This document shows, in pieces, positions 1 through 12,913 of a DNA stretch of 64,000 nucleotides. Source of the stretch: Neelides folsomi (lineage: Eukaryota > Arthropoda > Collembola > Neelipleona > Neelidae); contig JAQGBZ010000153.1 of the NCBI GenBank assembly GCA_034687125.1, forward strand, positions 62,001-126,000. Reading direction: 5' to 3'. The notes beneath the pieces were generated by a model that saw only the letters and a program-made list of their open reading frames with translations, searched no databases and was not told where the DNA came from. The position numbers and the translations under genes were made by a program. Every line of letters starts with the position of its first letter. The stretch's first letter is position 1.

Positions 1-1278
<1,278 letters not shown>

Positions 1279-2144
1279 CGTTAATTCTAATGTAGAATTA
1301 TGTTTATAGCTATCAGCAAAATAATAACGTTGCTAAAAAGTTAAAAAGAGAATGGTAAAAATTAACTTTATTATTATAAATCTTGTAAAGTTTAGGAATT
1401 ATTTCAATTTATATTTTATATAAATGTTAAACTTACAAATTACAAATCAAAGAATTGATGTGTCTAAAATTAAAATTAATCGATAGTGTTCATATTTGTA
1501 TTTAAATTATTATAATTATTAAGAACAAAAGAAGGAAAACCATTATCTAAGATAATAAGTATATTTTATATTCGATTGATATTTTTTTAAATATTCAAAA
1601 CATTAAAACTAAAGATTTATTTTATTAGAGGAAAAGGGAAAAAGAGTGAAAATAAAATGTGAATGCACGTTTGGTTTAGAATACGAATTCTTCACATGGT
1701 TTAGTCATAGGTAAACTTCTGTCAAGAAAAGCACGTGCGGACAATAAGATGCGAATGTAAAAAGTGAATGGCAGGAAAAGTTGTCGGTGAAAGAAAGTGA
1801 TAGCAATTTGCAATAATCTTGCCGAACGAACAGATTGTTCCAAAGGAAAGGTAAATTAAAACATTTAATCATATTTACAACAATATAAGACCTTCTTTTT
1901 AAATAAATTCTTTAATTTACGGCTATAGCTTTGTAGATTTCAGGCATCAATTGCACACAACACTGCAAGTATTTTACCTGTTCGCTAATTTGGTTTACAA
2001 TAGAACCGATCAATATTACATCATTTATGATTCTGTATTTATTATGAAAATGATATCAATATTCATCATATATATATATATATATTTGTTATTTTCAATA
2101 TATCTTATTGCAAAACTTTTATTGTAGGTTGAAATCGGGTTAAA
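1279..2144. promoter_or_regulatory. Divergent intergenic region between QTRT1 and VARS with a VARS 5'UTR intron
   Basis: These 866 bases separate two head-to-head start codons and must contain both promoters. On the plus strand, a GGAAAG/GTAAAT donor at about 1851 and a polypyrimidine acceptor TTTATTGTAG ending at 2127 bracket a likely 5'UTR intron of the valyl-tRNA synthetase gene, leaving GTTGAAATCGGGTTAAA before its ATG. The likely first exon lies around 1690-1850 and is clearly less AT-rich than its surroundings. A (TA)n run lies inside the intron at about 2069-2085. No unambiguous TATA box or initiator could be fixed; AT-richness makes such calls unreliable. Splice sites are seen directly; promoter sharing is inferred. 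Confidence 0.55.
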
Positions 2145-5100
2145 ATGTCTCAACTATCCGAAACCAGCAGTGACTCCATTGCCTCTGCAATGGAAAAGTC
2201 AAGTCTTAGCGACGATTCGAATCTTTCCCAACCTGGTGGTGATGATGATGAAGGTGAGTTTTTCGGAGAATGCTCCAAAAATATTGGGCCCGATGAAGAC
2301 TATGATTACAGTTTATTGCCCCCTCCGCCACAAGAGGCAATTGATAGTGGTGGTAAACCATTTACGCGTGATTGGGCAAATTATGATTTTGTCACTGAGG
2401 GCCCTCCATTTTTTGAGGAGAATGAGATCATCCCTGAAGAGTTGATTGCGAATGGTGAAATGGACAAAGAGTATTTAGAATATATCAACGTAGGCAAAGC
2501 GGTGCAATTGAAGAAGGAAAAGGAGGCCAAGAAGAAGGCGGAAAAGGAAGCAAAAATGAAGAAATTCCTCGAGAAAAAAGAAGCCAAAGTGAAAGAGGAA
2601 CCGAAGGCTCCGAAAGAAAAGGCCCAGAAAGGAGGAAAGGAGAAGGAGAAGGGAACATCAGTTGAGGAATTTCTTGAACAACTTCAGAAGATTCCTCCTG
2701 GAACCAAAAAATCGGTCGATGGCAAACTCCTTGATGCTTACAACCCCAAGTATGTTGAGTCAACCTGGTACTCTTGGTGGGTTAAAGAAGGATTTTTCAA
2801 ACCCGAATATGGATTGGTATGATTACGATCACCATTAAGATTTTATTCAATTTTTATGTCTTGGAATTTAGTGAATCAAGTTTTTAAAATTGCCATTGAA
2901 AAATCTTTATTTTCATTATTTCAGAATGGGAAAACAATGAAGCAAGCGATTGAAGAAAGAGGAAAATTCAGCATGGTTATTCCACCACCGAATGTTACCG
3001 GAACTCTCCATTTAGGACATGCTTTAATGTGCACCGTGGAAGACGTACTTACAAGATGGTTAGCCAAAAATATTTATACCTTTTTATTTTCATTTACAAT
3101 TAAACCTATTTTATACACAATTTGTAAATTGAATAAAATAATAAATATTTATTTTATCGGTAGGCATCGAATGAGCGGAAAAGTTACTTTGTGGGTTCCT
3201 GGGTGTGATCATGCTGGAATCGCGACTCAAATGGTTGTTGAAAAAACAATTGCAAGAAAAGAAAAGAAAACTCGTCATGATTTGGGAAGAGAAGAATTCA
3301 CGAAAAGAGTCTGGGAATGGAAAGAGCAAAAAGGTGGTCGGATTTATGAACAATTGAAATTGATGGGAATATCAGCCGACTGGGATCGTGAATCATTCAC
3401 AATGAACGACAAGCTTTCTAAGGCTGTGACTCGTGCTTTTGTCAATTTATTCGAAATGGTAAATTAAAAATTCATAATTGTATTCAATTAGTTCTTTATC
3501 TACTACGAGAAAAAATTTATTTGGATTGGGTTTAAATCATATTTTTAATATTGGTTTTAGGGGTTTATTTATCGTTCGGATTTGCTCGTGAATTGGTCAT
3601 GCACTTTGAAGAGTTGCATTTCTGATATTGAAGTCGACAAAGTTGAAATTACTGGAAGGACACTGATCTCAGTTCCTGGATATAAAGACAAAGTGGAATT
3701 TGGTGTCTTGACTTATTTTGCCTATAAAGTATGTAATCCCATTTCTAAAACTATTATTTGATTATAAAGTTACTCAGTAGTTTGAATAATTAATTTTTAA
3801 TTAGATAAATGAAGAACAAGAAATTATTGTTGCAACCACTCGGCCTGAAACTATGCTCGGTGATGTTGCCATTGCCGTTCATCCGAATGACGCAAGATAT
3901 AAAGATTTAATCGGGAAAGTGGCGAAGCATCCATTTGTTGATCGAGATCTCGTTATTTTGGCAGACGAATTTGTCGAAATGGAGTTTGGAACTGGTAACT
4001 TATTTTCAAATTTATTTTCTTTATTATTTCATGAATGTTATTTAAATAAAGAACACTATTATTTATTTATTATTATAATATTTATTATTTTATCTTATTC
4101 AATTTAGGTTGCGTCAAAATAACTCCCGCACATGATCAAAACGATTACGAAGTTGGAAAAAGGCACAATTTGCAGCTTATTACTGTGATTGATGAAAATG
4201 GGCATATGATGAAAAATTGCGGCCAATTTTCTGTAAGATATTTTATTTTTGCGTATTAACTTATACATAGCAAAAAATTCTATGTACCATTCTATATTGT
4301 ACAAAATGTAGATATTTTACAGTGTTTTTTTTAAATGAAAGTGAATTCACGTTAAAATCTCTTTACAGGAGATTCATAGATTTGACGCTCGTAAGGCCGT
4401 AACAGAAGAACTGAAGAAACGAGGTTTATTCCGCGATTCGGTTGACAATGCAATGTCAGTTCCAATTTGCTCCAGATCTAAAGACATTATTGAACCTCTC
4501 ATTAAACCTCAATGGTACATGAAGTGCAAGCAATTGGCTCAAGACGCAATTACAATTGTCGAAAGTGGGAAAATGAAGATTCAGCCAGAAGTCCACATTA
4601 AAACCTGGAATCACTGGATGAACGGGATTCGTGATTGGTGTATATCTCGCCAATTATGGTGGGGACATAGAATTCCAATGTACAAAGTTATCCATGATGG
4701 GAATTCTGATGGTACATTAAATATTATTTTATTCTTAATTGATGTTAAACTACAATTACTACAATACATATTATGTATAAATAATGCTATATTTACATAT
4801 ATTACTAACAATATTTATATTTATTGTTTACTTATTAACTTTTAGCATTTTAAATATAAAGATTCCTTTTATCCTTGTATAGATGATGTCTGGGTTGCTG
4901 GTATGGATGAAGGAGAAGCAATGATGAAAGCCAAAGAGAAGTTTCCAGACGCAACTAAAATTGAATTGATGAGAGACGAAGACGTCCTTGACACCTGGTT
5001 TTCTTCTGGTCTTTTTCCCTTCTCTGTATTTGGATGGCCGGACGAGGAAGGAAACGAGGATTTTAAGTGCTTCTATCCAACGGATCTCCTTGAAACCGGA

Positions 5101-6944
5101 CATGACATTTTGTTCTTTTGGGTTGCTCGAATGGTCTTCATGGCTTCAACTCTCACTGGAGAAATACCCTTCAAGTAGGTTCATACGATTCTTGTTATTT
5201 ACTTCATAGGATTTGCAAATAAATGTGCGTGTTGTATGGGTTTCCCACAGAGACGTCTTTCTCCATTCCATCGTGAGAGATGCTCATGGGCGGAAAATGT
5301 CGAAATCCCTTGGAAATGTTATTGACCCAGTTGACGTGATACGAGGAATCACACTTGCGGAACTGTACAAGACTCTTGAAGAAGGAAACCTGGATCCAAA
5401 GGAGATTGAAAAGGTTCCGCTATCTTCATTCCAGATTTAAGAGAGAGCATTTTGAAGAGTTTTATTTGCATTATAGGCGAAGCAAGGACAGAAGCAGGAT
5501 TACCCTACAGGGATCCCTGAATGTGGAACAGATGCTATGAGATTCGCTCTTTGTGCTTGTATGACTCAAGGGAGGGACATCAATTTGGATGTTCTACGAG
5601 TTCAAGGATATCGATTCTTTTGCAATAAGATTTGGAATGCAGTTAAATTCTCCATGCATTATTTTACCTTAGGGAATTACACTCCAAGTCCTACGAGTCC
5701 AACCAAGGTATAATGAACGATTATTGAGATTTGAAACTTAACTGTCTTTTTTATTTTATTATTTTGTGTAGCTTGAAAAGAAACCTGAAGACTATGATAG
5801 AATGGACCATTGGATTCTGAACAAATTGTCCATTGCTATTAAAGGAGCTGATGAGGGATTGAAAAATTACAATTTCCAAACTTCTTCTACGGCAGTTTAC
5901 AATTTCTGGCTTTATGACTTTTGCGACGTTTACCTGGTAAAAAAAGAGTTTAAAAGTTTTACAAGCTTTTCTATTTTTTTTAAAATAAAGTATTGTTTTT
6001 CTTCATGTCTATTTGTATATGCACAGGAATCACTTAAACCAAAGTTCTACGGAACGATGCCGGGTGAAGGAAGTTTGAGTGAAGAACAGAAAGTCCATTT
6101 AGATGTTTTGCTTCTCTGTGTTGAGACTGGATTAGAACTCCTCGCTCCGTTTATGCCTTTCTTGACAGAGGAACTCTGGCAAAGGCTACCAACTTTTCCA
6201 AGTGAAAGTAATAAAAGACCCCCTTCCATTTGTGTCGCCAAATACCCTACAAGAAAAACTTTTGAGAAATTTGAAAGTGAAACTATAGAGGCAGAAGTTT
6301 CTTTAATGAATCTTCTCATTCATGCGATCCGCTCAAAACGAGCAGCTTACAACATCCCGAATAAATCAAAAACTGAAGGTAAGTCTCTTCGCAGTTGCTA
6401 AATTATTATTATAACTTTTAATGTTTGGACATTCTAATGGATTCCGTTCTTCTCGTTTAAGCTTTCTTGCTCAATATGGATGAGAACATGAGTGGAATGT
6501 TGAAAGAGGAGAATTTGACCATATGCAGCCTCTCTTCTTCAAAATCCTTAACCATTATTGAGAAGAAGGAAGATGTGCCTGCTGGATCAGCCACTGCTGT
6601 CATTTCGGAAAATTGCATCGTTTATATCCTTCTCAAAGTAAGTAGAATACAATCGTTTAAGATTATGCACTTTATCGATTTTTTTCAATATTTATTAATT
6701 TAACCTTTTCTTTGACCAGGGAATCATTGATTTTGAAAAAGAAGAAGAAAGGATTTGTAAGCAATTGGAGTCTTTGAAGCAACAGATTTATAAATTAGGC
6801 GAAACCATTACAATGCCTGAATATTCTGTCAAAGTTCCAAAAAATGTCCAAGAAGCGAATGATAATAAGCTCAAATCACTTGAAGGGGAAACTGAGCAAT
6901 TATTGGAAGCAATGAAATCCATTCAAATCATGCTCAAAGAATGA
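2145..6944 (+). CDS. VARS1: Valyl-tRNA synthetase, cytosolic, 14 coding exons
   Basis: Class I aminoacyl-tRNA synthetase that joins valine to tRNA-Val in the cytosol. Coding exons: 2145-2816, 2925-3058, 3164-3458, 3561-3728, 3805-3994, 4108-4232, 4369-4711, 4883-5174, 5251-5413, 5477-5707, 5772-5936, 6027-6378, 6462-6637, 6720-6944; all phases agree, total 1176 residues. Motifs: [13 protein letters not shown] with the HIGH-type HLGH at residues 253-256; editing-domain [10 protein letters not shown] (434-443) and the [10 protein letters not shown] block (490-499); [29 protein letters not shown] at 755-759; anticodon-binding alpha-helical domain; and a C-terminal charged coiled coil from about 1103. 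Residues 118-170 are Lys/Glu-rich. Human VARS1 (1264 aa) starts with a GST-like domain; here about 115 unrelated acidic residues occupy that place. The ATG at 2145 follows a 5'UTR acceptor. A possible AATAAA signal is at 7349-7354. Confidence 0.97.
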
Positions 6945-8302
6945 ATGTAATTTTCTCACATTTATCTATGTGATTTAAAGTCACATTACAAAGAAAGTTA
7001 TGTAGGTGTATAGTTGACTTTATACCTACTCTGCTAATTACTTTAAGTTTTAATGTTGTGTACCATATTGTAGAGCAGTTTAGTTAATTCCATATATTTA
7101 CTATAGGTACTATGTGTTATGATGATATTCAGTTTGTAATATCAAACTTTTTCACTTTATGAAATATGGCAAAAAATACAAACTTTAAATTCTTGTTTTA
7201 GTTTAGTCGTTTATAAATTCTTCATTTATTAAATAGGTAAGAATAGTTAAGAATCGATGGTTGTAAAAATTCTGCATTATTATTAAATTACATTGTTGAT
7301 CAATACAATTAACATTAATTTCATAAAAATTGTAACATCGATTTCAATAATAAAAGTAATTTCTAAATGTATGCACAAATACAATTACAGGATTCATTAC
7401 ATTCATTAATAATAAATTAAATTAATCTATATTTAAGACTAAGTTTATTTAACTTATCGAAATATTTATTTTGTACAAAATGGTAAATAATAGCAATAGT
7501 AAGTAATTACAAGTTTACAAGTAGGTTTTATATTTTATTTTACGCATAAAAAGTATTACTTTTAATTATACACAAACAACAATTTATTCTTTAAAGTTCT
7601 ACAATATTATTTTTCCATTTTTTACTTTGAATACCTATGCAGTTTTTATATTAAACATTTTATTAAAATTGTGCATGATTGAATAGATATCTATTATAAT
7701 AATATATTATATAATATGGCTCTTCATAGGATTTGTTCTTGATACAAGCAATTCATTTATTAGAAAGGGATCGCTTTCTCTTTCAATATTAGAACTATAC
7801 GAAGTATTTCTTTTTCATATAAAATTTGCTTCGAGTATAAATTGTGAAATATTGAACGAAACGTGGTAGTTAGTATTTAATGTATTTTATAGTAAATTGG
7901 TACGAAATTTTACGCGAGGGATCCTCATTAGAGATTCTTTTTGAATAAACACCAACACCACTCTTCTTTGATCTCCAATTCATCACACTGTGTGTTTCAA
8001 CGTTTCAAGAGTACGCGAGTCCAAAGACATTTTCGGCTATCTTATTCCTAATTAGTCAAGTGTTTGATTACTCTTTTCCGTAAATATATGTATTGAGGAA
8101 ATAAATACATACATAATATGTAGGTATACATGTTCTCTATTCTCTTCCAATGCTTGTTATATGTATTATAGGGGGGTGTTTATGTGTGGGGTATTTAATG
8201 TTTTTATAGCGGGCACAATATCTTCTTATTTGTTCTCTCGTAAATTACATATTTCAAGAGCTCGTCGGGACAGATAATAAATATCCAATTAGAAATGAGA
8301 GA
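6945..8302. other. Convergent 3'UTR / intergenic region
   Basis: This stretch of very AT-rich sequence separates the stop of the valyl-tRNA synthetase gene (plus) from the stop of the receptor gene (minus), so it should hold both 3'UTRs. An AATAAA at 7349-7354 on the plus strand and a TTTATT (AATAAA on the minus strand) at 7756-7761 are reasonable polyadenylation signals for the two genes, but neither is proved. I see no further gene here. Confidence 0.5.
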
Positions 8303-11300
8303 TTAAACGACGTGGTAAATTGCAGAGCTCGCACACTTCTGCTCAAGAAAGAGGTGTATGTGTTGAAAAGTAGGTCGGGAGTCTGGGTTCTTCTGCCAGC
8401 ATTCTCTCATCAAGTCAAAGATTTCCGGAGGACTGAGGAGCGGTTGCGGGAGCCAAACCTGCTACTCACAAAATGAAATCAAGAGTCAGAAATATAATTG
8501 CTCTCAAACACATCCCAAACATTTAGGAGAGAATACAGGGAGAGCTCAAATTAATTAACTTCTACGCCAACTATCAACCATGAATTACGGAGGAGATTCC
8601 CCAAGGAGAATTCACAACCTCCCTTAGCCAAAATAATAATTCCTTCCTATATTCCTCATAATGCTATTACCCGTATTACATACTTACATAGAGTTATCAT
8701 CAAACGGTATAATTGTACTCATATGAAGATTTAAATCATACCTGGCTCGTCGCCGTCGACCCATACTTCTCCGCCAATGTTGATATTTGATGGTCTCCCA
8801 CATGGGCCAAAGGCTTTTGCCTACACAAAGTCAATATCTCCCAAAGAGTGACACCAAAGGACCACACGGAGCTCTGCATGGTGAACTCATCCTGCTGAAT
8901 CACAATAATAAAATCCCATCAGATATACGAGTACAATATTCTATCCTTGTACGATATATGTATCAATATACCATACGTGTACAGATAAGTATGGTACATA
9001 TCTGGACATGTTATGGCACAGCATAGAATTTTATTTTTATTAGCGGCTCCCCTACCATGAGAATGGATTCCCACGACCACCACCGAAGAGCCGATAGACC
9101 ACGGGAAGTGTGACAATAATCGCTCCTGTACTGCTCACAGGCGATGGCCAAATCTGAGATCCTGATCGACCCTTCCCTTTCCACCAGGCAATTCCTGTTC
9201 ACAATAAAAACAACATGGATTCATTACACCATTACACTCTTGACTCAAAATAAAAAAACCCAATTGATCTCCATCTCTCTCAATGGCCTCATACTCCTCA
9301 AGAGCTGTGGAGGAAAGTGAAGGAAAGTAAAATAGGAAATATTGTTTTCTAAACCGAACACGTTTGGAAGTTTAAATTCCAGGTATGGATTTACACAAGA
9401 GTGTATAGAGATGGTCGAGATGGGTAGTGAAGGCATCGCCATCATAAAATATCCCTTCGCTGGGAATGAAATATTCATGTTTGCTCAACTCATAAAAGTC
9501 GATCGAAAGTGGCCAGTAAAGTCCTCCCGAGCCAACCACCCCATACTAATACAAATGCAAACAGAAGAACAACAGAATTCAATTCTCAAACCCCCCTTTC
9601 TCAATAACACTACGGAGAAGCCAAGTTCAGTGTGAGGAAAGTAGCAGTATAATGGGGGGAAAAGGCTTTGAAACTCTCTTTTTTTACTATTCTCCGATTC
9701 TACACTTTTGTATCCTTTTGGATACAGTTTTTGTACTCCTACACATACAGAGAATTGCTCTTTTCCCTTTTGAGACAGACTAAGATTTTGGATGAATTGG
9801 ACGAAAGTTTGAGTTTGTACAATGTGCACACACACACACGTTTACAAGCGTGTTCTCGTAAATACATTCATTCTACAGGAAGGCATTGAAAGTTAAAATC
9901 TTTTTTCCCAATTGCACTCTTCACTTTTTTTTCTGAATTTAAGTTCAATTAAAATATTCCATTTACAAATGAAGTTTCCCTTTCAAAGAAAACATTTTAC
10001 TTGGATGTAGGTTAAGCATCGTCTTTGGGTCTTTACTCAAAGTACTTTTTAATGCAGAAGTTTACTGATATTTTTCGAAAAAAAATCAAAGTAAAAAAAC
10101 AATGAATTCTCATTAGAAAGGAACGCTGAAGGAATATAAGAGGAATGTATTCTATTGGTAGTTTGGTAGGTTAGTTTAATGTTATAAGTATGTAAAATGA
10201 CGATTTTCTCTACTACTGTTACTACAACTCAGATTCTCAGTCAGAATTTGGATTTCCGGTCTGGACGAATTCCAAGAAGAATACAAAGAATGGAAATGAA
10301 GAAGAAGAAAAATGGTTTCATAAATATTTCCTTCAACTCTCAACAAAGCCCCTTGTTGGGCCTTGTATTGGAAAATGGTAAATGGATGTTCCTTTTTTCC
10401 TCGTCATTTTCCAAAGTTTACGTGAAAGTTCTTTTAATCCAGTCCGATAGAGACTGATCGAGACATTAAAGTTTTACAATGTTCTGTTTACTTATGCTAT
10501 TACCTTTTCTAAAGTAGTATCAAGGTATATTCTATGTTTTTTATTTAAGTTTTTAAAGAATATGAGGAAAATGCTTCCGAGGATTATAGACTATAATAAC
10601 GACTCTTCTTATCTTTGAAAATAAATACCGAAGCTAAAAAAATGAATGTAAACTTTCGTTTTATATATAAAAGGTTTTTATTATACCCTACTTGACCCTC
10701 AAGATGAGGATTAAACCTTAGCCCAAGCGAGAGGATTGAGATAAAGTGGCTCTTCAATTTCCCGTTTTTCCTTCAGTATGGGAACTTAATAGGGAAAGTA
10801 AATTCTAATCTTGAGCCTCCACTTCCTTTATAATATCTCATATTTTATATTTCGAGTATGCATCATATAAGGCGACCATTATTGAATGGGAGCTACTCAG
10901 AAAATGTATGCAATGCCCTATACATTTGTATGTACCATATATGTATGGTATATGGTAGTTATGAAAAAGGAATGTGAGTATATTAGAATAATGCGACTAT
11001 GGGAAGAAGTTTATTTTTTATGAGCTCAACCTGCGAGAGAAGTGATTTCAGATGTATGAACGACAATGTCGAAGTAAGGGACCTATAAAATATGCACATA
11101 AAAAGGACGAATGAGCCTTCTAAACATACCTGGCAGCGAGATCCCGATGGATCAATGAGAGACTTTCCAGGTAGTTCATCCCAGACGCAATTTGAGCTCC
11201 AACGTTCAGGAGCCAGCCGAGGCTAAAATTCCCCAAAGAAGAAATAAGAATTTTATTTATTTAACGGTTTTAAGTTTTCTTGTTGGAGTTGGAAGAGAAT

Positions 11301-12913
11301 CAATTCTGTGATTGTTGGGTCGAAGGAGTAATTCCCTATTCTAAAAGGAGGAAATCAGACGGCGGAGAAAGTTAAATAGAATATGTATGGGGAAGGAGAC
11401 GTCTTGGAAGGATTTTTTTTTGGAAAATGGTTGTGTAGGGAATTCGGTCATTGGGCTGCCATTGTGTTCGAAGCCCCTTATCATATTCTTATTCCTCATT
11501 GAATTTTGAAAATGCCATGTAGTTTACCTGGGCGTATTTGTGAGGCGGGAGAGGAAGGAGCATAAATCACCGCATTCGGGTGCAGGGTAAAGGGCGAGAA
11601 TTGGGTTTTTCATTTCTGAACAAACTCCGATCATAGCCAGGACATGTTCATGGTCTAGCAGACTCAAAAGACGAATCTCTCCAACACTCTGAAAAACAAA
11701 TTTCATTTTATTCCATTCGAAAATTTTTAAATATCCTTTATTAAAATTTTTAATGAATTACAATTATTTACAGAATATTGTCTTGTTTTGGCGGCTATTT
11801 GCTTAATGCCAAAGAATGATATATAAACAAATAATAAATATTGAAATTGAGAATTTTTGCAGAAATCCAATAATTGTTAACAAGAATTAATGAAATAGGA
11901 AAGAACAATTTGTCACTAGTTAGTGACGTTATCTCGTTACGGTCAATAAAATGACGCGGATTGAATCTGGCGTCTTAGTTAATTAGGATGGAATAAAGTG
12001 AGGGGGAAAACGGGGGAAAGTCGAGGTTTCCCCCCAATTTTCTTGTGACCCTCTAGGGAGGGGAAAGTGGGGGATGTCCTACCTTAATGGTCTTGGCAAT
12101 GAGTCGACAGTTCCGATAAAGCGTTCCTTCATGACAGGCAATTTCTCCTTCGAAGTCGTAGAGATGAACCTGTAGAAGAAGAAGAAGAGTCGTGCGTGTT
12201 TGAATGAGATCTTGATAGGGTGTCTGGTGACAAGGACAAGGAGGAGGATTGATATCACAATCACAATCAAATCCCTATCCAAAATGCCTTCACGGCTTTC
12301 ATGAAGGGGAATAAATTGATTTGAAAGGAGGGGAGGTCACTTTGCCCAACTATCATTTATATCTCTTAACCAAACTTTCACAATAAGACAACTTTGACAA
12401 AATAATTAATATTGAATTTATATTGAACTAATTTTCTATTAAAATCTTTCCATATAATATGACTTTACAATATGTTTAATTACTTTATATTTAATCATGT
12501 ATAAATCTTTTAAAGAATTATAAAGTTAAAATTATCTTTACAAAAATAAATGTAACAACAATCAATAACGTTATTAGAATTAACATCAATACAAAATGTA
12601 TGTTTTGCTAATTAATCTATCGGATATTAGAATTTAGGGTTATTTACAGTAATTGGAAAAGTGTTAAATAGTTCAATTGAGTGTTGTTCGAAATTGGCGA
12701 TTTAAGAAAAAAGTGTGAAAAGTGCGTGAGTGAAGTTCTCTAGGCTCATGTTTGTATAAGATTTAGGATGATTACCTGCCCATATAAGCACGATCCAAGA
12801 TTCTCAATCAATCTTAATTGGCGTAACGACACCTCAGGGACTAATCGCCCCCGTTGGTTCCTGTAAGACCGCCCGCTCCCACTCAAGCTCCACGCTGACC
12901 CAGCAATCTTTCC
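8303..12913 (-). CDS. Ddr: DDR coding exons 13-19: divergent tyrosine-kinase domain
   Basis: Exons 12776-12913, 12083-12169, 11528-11688, 11130-11222, 9056-9194, 8742-8894 and 8303-8458 encode residues 656-963. The ATP loop reads LGSCLYGQ (694-701), so the middle glycine of GxGxxG is absent. The beta-3 lysine is Lys727 (IAKTIK), the likely helix-C glutamate is Glu734, only seven residues on. The catalytic loop IHRDLAARN (808-816) is intact. DFG is replaced by DLA (829-831). RWWSWESILM matches the RWM.WE.IL block after the activation loop, with Tyr837 and Tyr841 kept and Cys842 in the place of the next Tyr. The helix-F motif is SSVWSFGVTLWE, with Ser870 for the invariant Asp. RECW...RP closes the lobe and the protein ends AIYHVV. 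Confidence 0.9.

Noticed and set aside
9827-9839. (CA)n run as a Z-DNA or regulatory element
   Set aside because: Only about six units; a common microsatellite with no supporting context.
11912-11927. GTCACTAGTTAGTGAC palindrome as an operator
   Set aside because: Short palindrome inside an intron of an animal gene; noted only for its closeness to the microexon candidate.
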